Assembly (NCBI GenBank): GCA_025677835.1
Contig: JAIXMR010000012.1
Coordinates: 62,001 to 126,000, forward strand
DNA length: 64,000 nt
Direction of reading: 5' to 3'
From: Sporodiniella umbellata
Taxonomy: Eukaryota > Mucoromycota > Mucoromycetes > Mucorales > Rhizopodaceae
Positions 36,295 to 47,163 of this stretch are shown piece by piece (within the stretch, counting starts at the first letter, position 1; the number at the start of each line of letters is the position of its first letter). Position numbers and translations under genes: made by a program. The notes below the pieces were generated by a model. The model saw nothing but the letters and a program-made list of their open reading frames with translations. It was not told where the DNA came from and did no database searches.

Positions 36295-38427
36295 ATGCTA
36301 GCTTGTTTCATGACCAACAAATTACACAGAAAAAACTCGTTCTACTACAAAGGCTTCAACCAAAAAGAAAGCGAAAAGTCGCTGTTGTTATCCAAAGTAC
36401 CGGCCAGTGTCAAACCTACGACGGTGAATGTGACGATTGACGATCACTTAGTTTATGAAAAAGAAGATATCCGCTCGGCCGCCTCTCTCTCGCTCTCTTT
36501 TGAATTAAACAAACCTGGAACGACCAAGGCTGAAAAGCTACAGAAACCCGATACGCCCAGCCATCGAAAATCTTTAGTATTCAACGTATCCAAGGTGGCC
36601 CCTGTTACATTCTCTACCAGCGTTTCGGCGAATGGGAATGTCAAGTTATTTGGAGAAGAGCATACGGCCATTGGGTATCTAACCAAAGAAAAAAGTCGAT
36701 TGGAAAACGACGTGGCGACGTATCAGCCGATCGACGACCGTCCTTGTCAGCAGGAAGCGCTCGTTCCTCACAGCCTGCGTGATATCTTGACCTGGTTAAA
36801 AAAACGAGGCAGCCAAGAATCCTTGGATGGCAGCCAACTGGAGCGGGCAGACTCGAGTATCGAGATCTCGCCACCCTCTTTAATCAACCCCAAAACAGAT
36901 ACCATTCGCTTATCCCCTTCGAATGTGTCTCTAAAAAAACAAGAGAATCAAGTCTTGCCCCCCTTTCGCTCTCTGTTTATTCAGCAACCCAAGCAGATCC
37001 AACAAGAGACCAATCTGATCATCAAATCTATCAATACCATCAATGCCATCTTGGTACCACCCAGGCAAGATGTGGCCACCTCACATTGGCTTGCAAAAAA
37101 GATGAGGGACAAATGCTCGCAGTTTGTTCAAGACCTCAAATCATTGGATCAGGACAAGCGCCTGCTGGAGAAACGGATTGTTATCATTGGCGTACACGGT
37201 TGGTTTCCAATGAAGGTAAGTCCCGTCAGAAAAAAAAAAAAAAAAAAGACGCGTGTATTCAACCGGGTATGTCTAGCTCGTGCGTAGCATGATTGGTGAA
37301 CCCACCGGCACTTCCATCAAATTTTGTGAACAAACAGCTGCTGCTATCCAACACTATTTTAAAACTGAGCATCAGGTCACCATGCCCAATCACGCTATCA
37401 CTCGAGTACCCCTGGAGGGGGAAGGCAAAGTTCAGGATAGAGTGCAAGAACTCTATGGAAAACTAGTGGCTAATTATCAATGGCTAGAGGCTGTCTCCTC
37501 GGCCGATATCATCTTCTGGGCAACCCATTCTCAAGGTACGCCGGTATCCGTCATGCTGTTGAAAATGTTACTCGAGAGGGGACATATTCACACTCGCCGA
37601 CAATCCGTTTGCTTGTTAGCAATGGCTGGTATATCACAAGGGCCTTTTCCTGCTCTGAAAGGGAGTTTGATTGTTAAGGTAAGCTTAGCCTATCCTTTCT
37701 ATCTTTTTCTTATAAAAAAAAACGTCGTTATTAGTATTTTGAAGCAGATGCTGCACGGGAACTGTTTGAATTTATGGATTCAGAAAGTGCCATTTCAAAA
37801 AAATATCATGAAGCTCTCATTTACATTTTGAATTCAAAAGTCAAGATGGTCATGACAGGCTCAATGCAAGACCAGGTGGTTCCTTTGCATTCTGCAGTCA
37901 TGTCAAACTTAAATCACCCGAGTATCCTGAGGTACATTTACATCGATGGCCACTTTTATTCTTCAGACGACTTCTTGGTGCAACTCGTGGTTTTTGCACT
38001 TCAGCTACGAAACTTGGGTTTGTCCGATCATGGCCTCTTGGTTCATCTTAGTGAGGTACTCGCAGGCAATATTTATGTGATAGAGGGTGGCCACTCCACC
38101 ATCTACGAGGAACTCGGGGTGTATATGACAGCTGTGAAATATATGTTTGAATCCTCACCTTTTGGCGTCTTTGATCGTCACACGGTCCTACCGCCTACAT
38201 CACAACAGCCGGTGATAGAGCCATTTCAGACAAAGCAAAACCATAATCCTTATTATATTCCTTGGATCATGCGCGGTATCTGTGGCGATACGGCCATCAC
38301 CTCGAACGAATCCTTGAAGGGTGAGCTAACTAAACTCTTGAGCCTATTCCATCGCTGGAATCCCGTCAGTAATAAGCTCAAAGAACTAAAGTTCAGGCTG
38401 GATCCCATCACATCCTTTAACCTATAG
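36295..38427 (+). CDS. Fungal alpha/beta-hydrolase-fold protein of unknown function
   Basis: Three exons: 36295-37215, 37277-37678, 37735-38427, joined as HGWFPMK-LVRSMIGEP and GSLIVK-YFEADAAREL, about 671 residues. The N-terminal half (first 270 residues) is polar and likely disordered. The hydrolase core has IVIIGVHGWFPM (oxyanion-side strand), FWATHSQGTPVSVM (nucleophile Ser in xHSxG), GSMQDQVVPLHSAV (probable acid Asp) and EGGHSTIYEELGV (probable His), so a full triad seems present. I know such proteins as conserved but uncharacterised in fungi; a lipase or esterase role is inference. Start could instead be Met 36310. It follows the broken lipase gene on the same strand. Confidence 0.75.
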
Positions 38428-38650
38428 AAGCCTACCTTGTACATACACCTCTGACCTCCTCCCCTATACACCCTTTTAGAGACAAACACCAGTCAAATAA
38501 AAACAAAAATAAATCAACCAAACTTTTCTCTCGCATGGAGAGAGAAACACACAACTACTTGTAAAATAATTCTTTTGGATAAAACGTTTATTGTTAAAAA
38601 GAAATTTATTTCTTCTATAAAACAAATAAAGAATTAGATACACGACAACG
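38428..38650. other. Convergent 3' spacer
   Basis: Short AT-rich gap between the stops of the hydrolase (plus) and eL13 (minus). Contains AATAAA-like words on both strands; nothing else seen. Confidence 0.6.
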
Positions 38651-39384
38651 CTATTTTCTTTTTGATGTCTTTCTTACCTTGTTGGCTTCCTCTTCAGCCT
38701 TATCACGAGCACGCTTTTCACGAGCACCGAGAGTACGGGCAGCAGAACGAGCATAACGGAGAGTCATGTAAGCGTTAGCCTTCTTTTCTTCAGCAGTGAT
38801 AGCACGGGCTTCAGGAGCAGCAGCGATTTGTTCAACAGGGAACAAAGCTTCACGGTATTGAACGGCGGTAGCAACTTCAGTAGCGTCAGAGTCAGCCTTC
38901 TTGGGGCTGGTAGCCTTACGAGGGAAGACGATCAACTTGGACTTGTAGGCCTTCAAACGTTGAACGTTCAATTCAAGCGATTCGTTGGATCGGTTGCGAC
39001 GACGGTGGTCGACAGCAATACCAACCGTACGGGCTTCCTTACGGCGAATACCAGCTTCCTAAAGGGTTTTCTTTCGTGTCAGTCTTCATTCTCCCCTTCC
39101 TCTTTTAGCCCCATTTCTTTTTCTAGCAATCAATTTACCTTAAGTTCTTCGAGCGTGAAACCACGACCGGCTCTCAACTTCATGTTGTAACGGACAGTAG
39201 GGCAACGGACGGCAGGGCGAAGGAGACCGTCAATAGGTCTGGGAGCAATGGCGGCAGCCTTGGCCACACGCGCAAGTCTTCTAGACTTCTTGCGACCGGC
39301 TTGGTCGAACCAGGTCTTAACACGGCGGTCCCATTGTTTACGGAAGTGCTGGTTAGGCAATTGGTTGTTGTGCTTCAAAACCAT
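38651..39384 (-). CDS. RPL13: 60S ribosomal protein eL13
   Basis: Large-subunit ribosomal protein. Two exons, 39384-39139 and 39058-38651, joined as [19 protein letters not shown]; 217 residues. Typical family sequence: [86 protein letters not shown] and a basic C-terminus. GC-richer codons than flanking genes suggest high expression. The N-terminal order and length agree with fungal eL13. Confidence 0.97.
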
Positions 39385-39945
39385 TGTCTGTGTGAATGTT
39401 GAATTTTAAATGGTCGAAAGTTGTAGATGTGTGTGTAAGAAAAAAATTGATAGTAAGTATGTGTTGATAGAATCCCGTCTTTTTTTTTTTTCTTTTTCTT
39501 TCGTAAATGATTAAGAGTTTTGCAATCCGTTGATGTTCATAACGTCCACGTTCTTACATCGATGGATTGCTTCTCTAATGACTTGGATATACGTACGGAT
39601 TACCTGTGAGTGAGGAAAGAGAGAGATTAGCTAGACACACTGTCAGAAGGTACCAATACCCTATTATTGGCTCTCCGCTAGCTCTTGCTTTCTTTCCTAG
39701 TCCGGCCCGGATACTCTCCAGATAAACTCGATGCACGTAGTAGAGTGCTGATGCTGAGTGTTGTTAGTCATGCATGCCTTAAAAAAGCTGCTGAGGCAGA
39801 CACCGCAGTCTTGATCTTACAATACAAAAGTCAACAGAAAACACAAAAAGAGATTGTACAGAAAGACAAATGCATTATTTATATATTTTTTTCTTATAAA
39901 ATGAAAACAAAAGGATGAAGAGGAAAATACAAAAAGAAGAATAAT
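39385..39945. other. Spacer between eL13 and NSA2 with a possible stray exon
   Basis: About 560 bases, holding the eL13 promoter. A stretch at 39511-39603 on the minus strand follows a good acceptor (CTCACTCACAG) and reads a clean 30-residue peptide ending in TAA (RTYIQVIREAIH, NVDVMNINGL). The GC-richer block 39600-39840 also has an open frame on the plus strand. Neither could be tied to a known gene. Confidence 0.35.
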
Positions 39946-40861
39946 TTAGACCAGCAAGACAGCATTGATGCAGCCGTCGTTTTCAGGATTGTTAGTGACC
40001 TGGGCATACTTACCCCAAACAACTTTGCCACCGGTTGTTACCAAACCCAATTCAGATACGTTGACTTCAAGAACAGTACCTTTGGTAATAACACCAAGTT
40101 GGGTATATAAGGGGGATTGAGGGTTCTTCTTTACACCAATGATAGGTAAACAGAAGGTTGCTTTCAATTCAGGATGTGTAACATGTGCCTTTTTATAACG
40201 CATAGCCATAGGACGAACAAATCGTTCGTATTTCGGGGGCTTACGAGTAAAGCCTTCTCCAACAAATGTTGCCTTTGTGACCAAACGCTTCCATTGCTTC
40301 GATTTGTTTTTACCGGATTTCATCACCTTGAACATTTCTTCTTCAGCAATACCTCGAACAGTAGGCAATGGTACAGACCATTTACCAGCTTTTTCCTTTC
40401 TCTTTTGCTTAACCATGTTACTCAAAATCTTTGCACGATCTTCGCCTTCACGATCCAAAAGATAAGTAGGAACTGCTCCTTCAGGAATTGCATCGGCTGA
40501 CTTTTGCTTGGCATTCTTTTCTTCATGTTGTTTAATAGCCTTCTTCATCTGAATCTTTTCAGCGTGACGTTTCTTGTTGTGAATCTTGGCCTTAAGACCG
40601 TGAAGTTTCTGGGCTATTTTAGAGTTTTTGTGAACCATACGGGCTTCCTTCTTACGCCTAGTAAGCAAGAAGCAATAAGAAACTGAAATAACGTTTTTTT
40701 TTTTTAAAAAAAAAAAAAAACCTCTGATCTTACTTGCGCTCTTCATAATCGAGACGACGACCATGACGCTTAATGTGTTCTTCAATATGCTCGTTTTGGG
40801 GCTAAAAAAAAAGTAATGAGTAATCATTAAAACCGTACAAATCAAGTCAGCATCATACCAT
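39946..40861 (-). CDS. NSA2: Ribosome biogenesis protein NSA2 (pre-60S factor)
   Basis: Needed for maturation of 27S pre-rRNA in pre-60S particles in the nucleolus. Three exons: the start codon alone (40861-40859), then a short exon [21 protein letters not shown], then the main exon. The joins give [15 protein letters not shown], exactly as in NSA2. Further family sequence: [90 protein letters not shown] and the invariant end [15 protein letters not shown]. About 260 residues. Intron 1 lies directly after the ATG; intron 2 carries a T(n)A(n) palindrome. Confidence 0.96.
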
Positions 40862-42716
40862 TTTTCGAGATCGAAGAAAAAGGAAAGTTAAAAAAAATAA
40901 CTCGAAAAATTATGATAATGCTTAATTAGTGACTATCTTTCGCTTACAAAAAAAAAGACAGTGATTTGCGGAATTTTTTAAAAAAAAGTCACAACGTTAG
41001 GCAGACAATGCTTGTATTCTAAAGTACTGAAGAAATAATGAGTGAACACATACTAGCTACTTGCTATAAAAGCAGTACAGCTTTTTTTCTAGTTGTAAAC
41101 GTACTTGAGATTATCTTCTCCTCAAATGGGCGTCGACAGAACTTGCTTATGGGGATTTATACACTTTTTCAAAGAACATAAACTCTAGTTTTTTCTTGGT
41201 TTGTTTTTACAGCTTGAGAATCGTCCTTTCTCTATTTGGTTTATAATGGAAAAAGACAGAATTTTGTGGATTCTTTATGTGGTTGATGTTTCGTACTCTT
41301 GAAGGGCGTGTAAAAATGAATTTATGAAAGCTCTTATGCTTAAAAAGCAAGGCAGTATTTATATCGTCAACCAACTGTATGCACTCGTCTTATTGCTAAA
41401 ATTCTTAAATATAACAATCGTTGAGTCGCTAGGTGGTTATCTACATCCAAAGAGCAACAACATCAAGATAAGGAACCTGTTAATAGCTAACCTACAATAG
41501 TAGCCTATAGATAAAACAGATAGCACAGATAAATGTTTATATACTCTCAAAAAATTGACCTAGACTCACATAGACTCTATTTGTCGAGCCGTGGGGCTTA
41601 TCTGAAACTCAGACAACTAATAGCCCACACCGTCTTCCTAACATGTAGCCAACGGATTTACACCGGAGACTCCGAAAGCACTCTTTCTAGCCATCAAAGA
41701 CTATAAACAGCATCATGTGCCATACCACGTTGTCCAGAAGATTACCCAATTACAGAACTTTTTGTCCTACATCTCCTTTTAGTTCGTACTTAAATGGAGC
41801 TTTTTTTTTTTTGGCCAATCAATGTTGTTTCATACATGCCCCCTTTGACAAATGAACAAAAGAAAGCAGATACAGTAAGCGGAGACAGTGCTTCTGTATA
41901 AGAAAAAAATTGCTCCACTTTTGGTCAAATAGCTATAGCTGACTGTTTTTAGAGATAAACTTTTAGTATTTACTTCCTGTTTTTAAAATATAAATATGTG
42001 TTAAATACTGGTTCCATAGCACTTGAATGCATCTAGTTTTATGTAGTACATACTGCTACGAGTGTTTATTCACAGAACAACAGAGGTGCTTGAATACGTG
42101 ACGAACTACCACTCATGCTAGTTGGCTGGTGACTGGTATCAAGATATAAATACAAACTCCACCTCCTTTATAGCTTAGATACTGATACGTCTTGAAACTA
42201 GTCGTATACAGAGCTGGATGAAGGGCACTAATTTATATGTTTAGCACAATTTTGCATTACTGTAAATCTGTGTTTAGGAAGTAGATAGGTTGTGAAGAGC
42301 TATAAATGTTGCGTTATCTATGCTAAGAAATCTCAGATAACATAGCTTTAGTTTGAACGTTGAAACTCAGGTTTGTAGTCTTTAGTTACACGATGATTGT
42401 GTTGCATCATGACGCCATTTACAAAAACAACGTTTGTAAGTAAACTATATTAATTCTAGCCCTTCGAAGCAATTTAAAGAAAGTATGAAAAGAAAGAAGA
42501 GAGCAAAGCTAAAAGGGCTACCTTTTTGATTACAATACAACAACGACAGAAGACCCTGGTGCAGGTATATTGGAGCCCAGAAAAATAAGAAAACAATTCA
42601 GCTGCTCAATTATTAATTTATTTCTAGTGCTCTTTTTCTCCCTCTCTTTCTCTTTTTTTCTTCTTTAAAAGGCAAAACTTTATTCTCGCTGAAAAATTAA
42701 GAAAAAGAAAACAGAA
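40862..42716. other. Gap of about 1.9 kb without recognisable gene
   Basis: AT-rich with no open frame of 60 codons or more. Contains the promoters of NSA2 (minus) and the phospholipase (plus; pyrimidine tract near 42630-42665). No tRNA or transposon ends noticed. Confidence 0.6.
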
Positions 42717-44197
42717 ATGGGCTTACTACCAGCATTGTTTATTGTTACTGCTTTTTATGCGTCTGTAGCATACACCTTAAATGTTACACGTATTTCAGAA
42801 TGCCCTGCTCTCGCTTCTCGGGCAGCTCCTACCACAGTACACGATCTTCGCCCGGACGATATCAAAGTGATAGGAGCTTTGGGCGATAGGTAAAAAAAAA
42901 AAAAAAGTATACAAAGGTCGCCATACAATTGTATACTTAGATATTATAAAGTATTACTGCAGGGTTTGGAATACTCGGTCTGAATTTTTCACAGCCACCA
43001 CTCATTGTAGGGTTCAATACCTTTAACGAATATCGTGGACTGAGCTATAGTATTGGTGGAGACGAAAACGCATTTACTGTCCCCAATTATCTTAAGCATT
43101 ATCAACCAGAATTAAAAGGACAGGCTTCTGGGGACCATATTGGTCTTTTTTGTAGTGGTAAATAGTAACTATCAGTAGAATAAAGACATTGCTAATATCT
43201 TTTCAGTCAATAGCTGCCCAGGAAAATGTACGTCATAAAATCGGGAAATCGCTTTATCCGAAAAAAAAAAAAAAAAAACTAAAACTTTTACGATTTGTTA
43301 GATATTCCTGAAAAAGATCAGCTCAGTGCAGCACTGAGTGGTTCGTTGTCAGTGAATTTGCAACATCAACTTAACTATTTGATTCCTGGTACGGTACAAA
43401 AAGATGCTTTTCTGTTTTAGCTTACAGTATCTACAATTTAGAAATGCAAGCCATACAAGGTGTCGATATGCAGAACGATTGGAAGATGATCAATATTCAA
43501 ATTGGAAGTAACGATATGTGTAGCTCTTGTTCCGATGGATATGAAGATGTTACTAGCCCCGAATCGTTTGGAAAAAACGTTGAAAATGCCGTTGAGAGAA
43601 TCATAGCCAATGTTCCAAAAGTGCTTATCAATCTTATCGGCACCTTTCGTGTATCTCAAATATTCCCTGTTACAGCTGGGCAGGCTTATTGTCGTCCCAA
43701 AAACAATGACAGTAGTACAATTGGTAACAGGCGTGAGTGCACCTGCGGCTCAGCCCCAGGAGGACTAGAAAAGATGGACAATCTTGTTATTGGTAAAAAA
43801 AAAAAAAAAAAAAAAAAAAACCTTGTTGTTATTCAAAAAGTATACTGACAACATGGTTACTGAAAAGAGTATAATAAAAGATTACTCAATATTTACGACA
43901 AATATCAGCAAAACAAAAGCGACTCTTTTGCTGTCGTTTATCAACACAGCAACTTGAACATGACGACTTTCCCTATAAACTTTTTTAGGTATGACCTGTA
44001 CACCACTTTGCTTTCTAATTACTTTTGTTAGCAATATTGATTGTTTCCATCCTGGGATTGTTGGTCATGAATGGGTATCAAAAGTTGTATGGAACCAGAT
44101 GTTCTCGCCGCAATCTCTTAAACCAAGTGTCTTTAACTTTGAAGCAAATCAAACCATATACTGTCCTAAAGATTCGGATAGAATAGCTACAAATTAG
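42717..44197 (+). CDS. Secreted GDSL phospholipase B (PLB1 type)
   Basis: SGNH/GDSL esterase that removes acyl chains from phospholipids; secreted or ER-lumenal. A signal peptide is clear (MGLLPALFIVTAFYASVAYT). About eight exons with matching phases: GALGD-SITAGFGI (nucleophile Ser), YRGLSYSIGGDENAFTVPNYL, PGK-DIPEKDQLS, LIP-AYSIYNLEMQ, DWKMINIQIGSNDMCSSC (block III Asn), DNLVI-EYNKRLLNIYDKYQ, NFF-SNIDCFHPGIVGHEW (catalytic Asp and His). Sequence order matches one repeat unit of PLB1: VHDLRPDDIKVIGALGDS at the start and CPKDSD near the end. About 400 residues, so a single-unit enzyme. Introns hold long A runs (43261-43279, 43797-43820). Confidence 0.9.
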
Positions 44198-44637
44198 ACA
44201 GAAATACACAAATAAACACAATTTAATATCTTAATTGTTTTTCCAATCCCATGTGAAAAATAAGTAGTGTTATACTTTACTGTAATGCCACTCCTTTTAA
44301 AACTCTAATTGATACAAAATTGTATAAACAATTTTTTGGTAGAGCTTCAGTCACAATAGAAGAGTTTTTGTTTGCCTGTGTTTGATACGGCGAAACTCAT
44401 AAACTAAGGGCTCATACATATGTGTTATTGATTGATTTTTTTTAAAAAAAATTATTAAGCTTGGTAATGATCAGGATTCAAGTAAACGCTCTCTAAAGAA
44501 TGTCTCTTAGTAGCAAATTAAAGAAAACAAGTATATTCAGATTTGTTTTCAGCCAAAAAAAAAAAAAAAAAAGGGGGGGGGGAAACCAAATATTGGACAG
44601 TTTATTCTTTAGTTCTAAAATGCAGGTAGTGTTTTTT
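44198..44637. other. Convergent 3' spacer with A18G9 tract
   Basis: No gene. Contains a short T8A8 palindrome near 44438 and an A run joined to nine G at 44555-44582. Confidence 0.7.
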
Positions 44638-45395
44638 TTATGAGCATTTTTTGCTCAAAAGCTCGTAGTCAAACCGCTTTGCCTTATACTTAGGTAAACA
44701 CGCCCCAGGAGATACCTCATCTAGCTCAAAACTACGATAAAAATGTTATTCATGTTTCAAAGCAGTATGTATACCGCACAAACCCTAGTTTTTCTATATA
44801 AAACCTGAATGCTGCCTTGTTAGCTGTCAAAGAAAACTTATGAATACAGTCTGTGGAGAAGTGTTCTTACCCTTGAACACAGTGAGCATAACCTTATCCA
44901 TTTTCCAATGTTTTCCTATTTTCCATAAAGTGCTCATCATATACTCGCCAAGTCCTTGGCCTCTGGCGTCGCAGGCCAGCTGTATTTCATAGCTATCATC
45001 AATCCTTTATTGGTAAGAGGCTAAATTCGAGTAACTACAATTCAGTTTTTACCAATAAGCACAATTAGCCATAATATCGTCATCCATAGTTTCTTCTTGA
45101 ACCATTTGAAATAGCAAAAATCCTTTTATTTCATTGACATCTGTTCGAGACCTGGCTATAAGATATCTAGCTTCAGGAGCAAGCATTTCTTTCTTTTTTC
45201 CTTCTTCGTCCCAACCTTCGTTAGAGTTTACATACCTATTACTGAGATGGGATGTATGTTCTCTTTTTCTGCCAAAAAAAAAACCTTACATGTCATAGAG
45301 ATTTGATTTTACTAATTCAAAAGTCCAAACACGTAGGTGAGGTGGTAGATCGTCAACAGTGTAGTAATCAAGAACAACATCCAAATGGTGTCTAA
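44638..45395 (-). CDS. NAA40: N-alpha-acetyltransferase 40 (NAA40/Nat4), histone H4/H2A N-terminus specific; 5' end not resolved
   Basis: GNAT enzyme that acetylates the N-terminal Ser of histones H4 and H2A. Exons read from high to low coordinates: HLDVVLDYYTVDDLPPHLRVWTFEL, VNSNEGWDEEGKKKEM, EARYLIARSRTDVNEIKGF, DDDIMANCAYW-IDDSYEIQLACDARGQGLGEYMMS (acetyl-CoA loop RGQGLG), MDKVMLTVFK-ANKAAFRFYIEKLG-FELDEVSPGACLPKYK, SYELLS-like end FDYELLSKKCS, TAA at 44638. The LTVFK, FYIEKLGFELDE(V/T)SP and YELLS signatures are NAA40-specific. The N-terminal exons must lie in 45396-45850 but I could not place them; a Met at 45830 with a donor after it is one candidate. Confidence 0.82.
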
Positions 45396-46489
45396 TTTTT
45401 ACAGAAAAAAGCAAGATTGTAAACCAACACTATCGAAAACGCATGCTTGCATTCATGTATGTATTACTTTTGGTAACCTAAAGGCTCTTCAAAAAACTGT
45501 ACGAGGCAATGTTCCTGAGAAAATGAGGCTCAATTGGTTTTCATTGAAAAGCGAAATGAAGATGTATTACTTTGTTCACTTTTGCAATTAGACTATCTGG
45601 ATCAAACTATTACTCAACAAGCTTAGAAAAAGAAGCCAAGGATTTATTTTCGAGTTACATTTGAAGTGGGCATACTGTAAAGCACAAAAAACAGTACTCT
45701 GAAAATAGGAGCCTTTTATGCTGACTGCTTTTTTTTTTCTGCTGTAAGCCCAGCGTTCATCAAAACATATTAGGTACGAAAAAAAAACATACCTTTTGAA
45801 TGTTTGGATACGCATCAGCATTATATACATTGAATAAGTCTAGATGAATAAAAAAAAACATGGGATGTGCTACCGAACCCACTACTTTAAATATACTGAT
45901 CAAATGTTAAACAGTAATATTTAAAACAGGTGCTTATGTCTCCAATTAAGGATGTTTAGTATTCCCTTCAGAGCGTAAAGGTAACATTACGGAGCAACTG
46001 ACCTTTTTTGAACTTGATCCCAAGATTCCTCATTAAATATACATGATATTTTAAAAAGCCAACTAGAGCTTTTACTTGAAACCTTTTATTGATTGAATAT
46101 TGGAACATCCTCAACAAAAGCATCCTGTTTCTTGATAACTAACTAGTGATTTTCAAGAATCAGGGGCCATCTCTACCTATATTTTTAAACACAGCATGTA
46201 AATGCAAAAGCATTATAAGCCAGTCAAATCATTACAAGCCTTTGCTATACAAAAAAAAAAAAAAAAAAAGAGCTGCTGCCAATGCTGATATAAACGAAGC
46301 AGATGAGTTATATAGATTGCTCAACGAGGTTAGGTTATTTTGAAGAAGAACCCAATGTTTTAATACACCAACATACATTTGTGTTGGAAAACACAGTGTT
46401 ATAGTGACGTTTCCTAAGCGGGCAAGGAAAAATATATTTGCTCTACTATTTTTTTTCTTGCGTTTTTTTTTTTTCATCATCTTTACAAC
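45396..46489. other. Region holding the unresolved NAA40 5' end and the Sec72 promoter
   Basis: About 1.1 kb. On the minus strand 45588-45830 may contain NAA40 5' exons. On the plus strand a short peptide-like stretch follows an A run at 46272-46327 (ANADINEADELYRLLNE), then a GT; it has a helical, non-random look but no partner exon was found. Confidence 0.4.
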
Positions 46490-47071
46490 ATGGCAGCCAC
46501 TCTTTACTTACAACCTGAAGTAGTTACAAGCAATGATGGCGATAGGATTTTGTGCAAAGAGCACGCTTTAGAAAAGTGTACACGATGCCAAGTTGATTGG
46601 ACAGAACATAACGCATTAGCAGCATCTTTGAAACTTGTAAAAGATTTGCCACCACCGAACGCACCCAATCCTACACGCAATGCTCAGGTCACTCGTCTTA
46701 AAGAGGAAGGAAACAAGTTTTTTAAACAGAATAATTTTACAGAGGCTATTCGATTTTACGGAATGGCTGTGGACCTCTCTATGTCTCGTCCTCTGTGGGA
46801 GCCTCTTGCTTTCCAATACGTTCGTGAAGAATTAGCCCCTATTTTAAGCAACCGCTCTGCTGCCCATTTGTCTTTAAATAACCATGTAGAAGCTTATGTT
46901 GACGCTGAATCTGTGACACGCTTAAAGCGCGAGTGGAGCAAGGGTTGGTTCAGAAAGGGAAAAGCTCTTATTGGTTTGGGTCGACAAAACGAAGCCTCGG
47001 AGGCATTTTTGACTGGATTACGATTCGATCACGATAGTGAAGAGCTTAAAAAGGCCCTAGCTGAAATCTAA
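46490..47071 (+). CDS. SEC72: Sec72-like TPR protein of the ER translocation Sec63 complex
   Basis: Single exon, 193 residues. N-terminal cysteine/histidine pattern LCKEHALEKCTRCQVDW, then TPR-type helices: RLKEEGNKFFKQNNFTEAIRFYGMAVDLS, RPLWEPLAFQYVREELAPILSNRSAAHLSL, HVEAYVDAESVTRLKREWSKGWFRKGKALIGLGRQNEASEAF. The order of an N-terminal CxH..CxxC piece, then a TPR in which RPxWEP precedes ILSNRSAA, is typical of fungal Sec72, which sits on the cytosolic face of the ER with Sec63 and Sec71 in post-translational import. No membrane segment, as expected. Confidence 0.82.
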   Translation: MAATLYLQPEVVTSNDGDRILCKEHALEKCTRCQVDWTEHNALAASLKLVKDLPPPNAPNPTRNAQVTRLKEEGNKFFKQNNFTEAIRFYGMAVDLSMSRPLWEPLAFQYVREELAPILSNRSAAHLSLNNHVEAYVDAESVTRLKREWSKGWFRKGKALIGLGRQNEASEAFLTGLRFDHDSEELKKALAEI

Positions 47072-47163
47072 TAAATCAGTGTTTGTTTGGCTTTTGTTTG
47101 GCTTTTGTTTTGGACATAAGTTTATTCATGATAAAAGGGAAGGGGATAAAAACAGTTTTTTTT
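47072..47163. other. Short convergent 3' spacer
   Basis: 92 bases between the stops of Sec72 (plus) and NSP1 (minus), with a tandem TTTGGCTTTTG duplication near 47088-47110. Confidence 0.7.
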
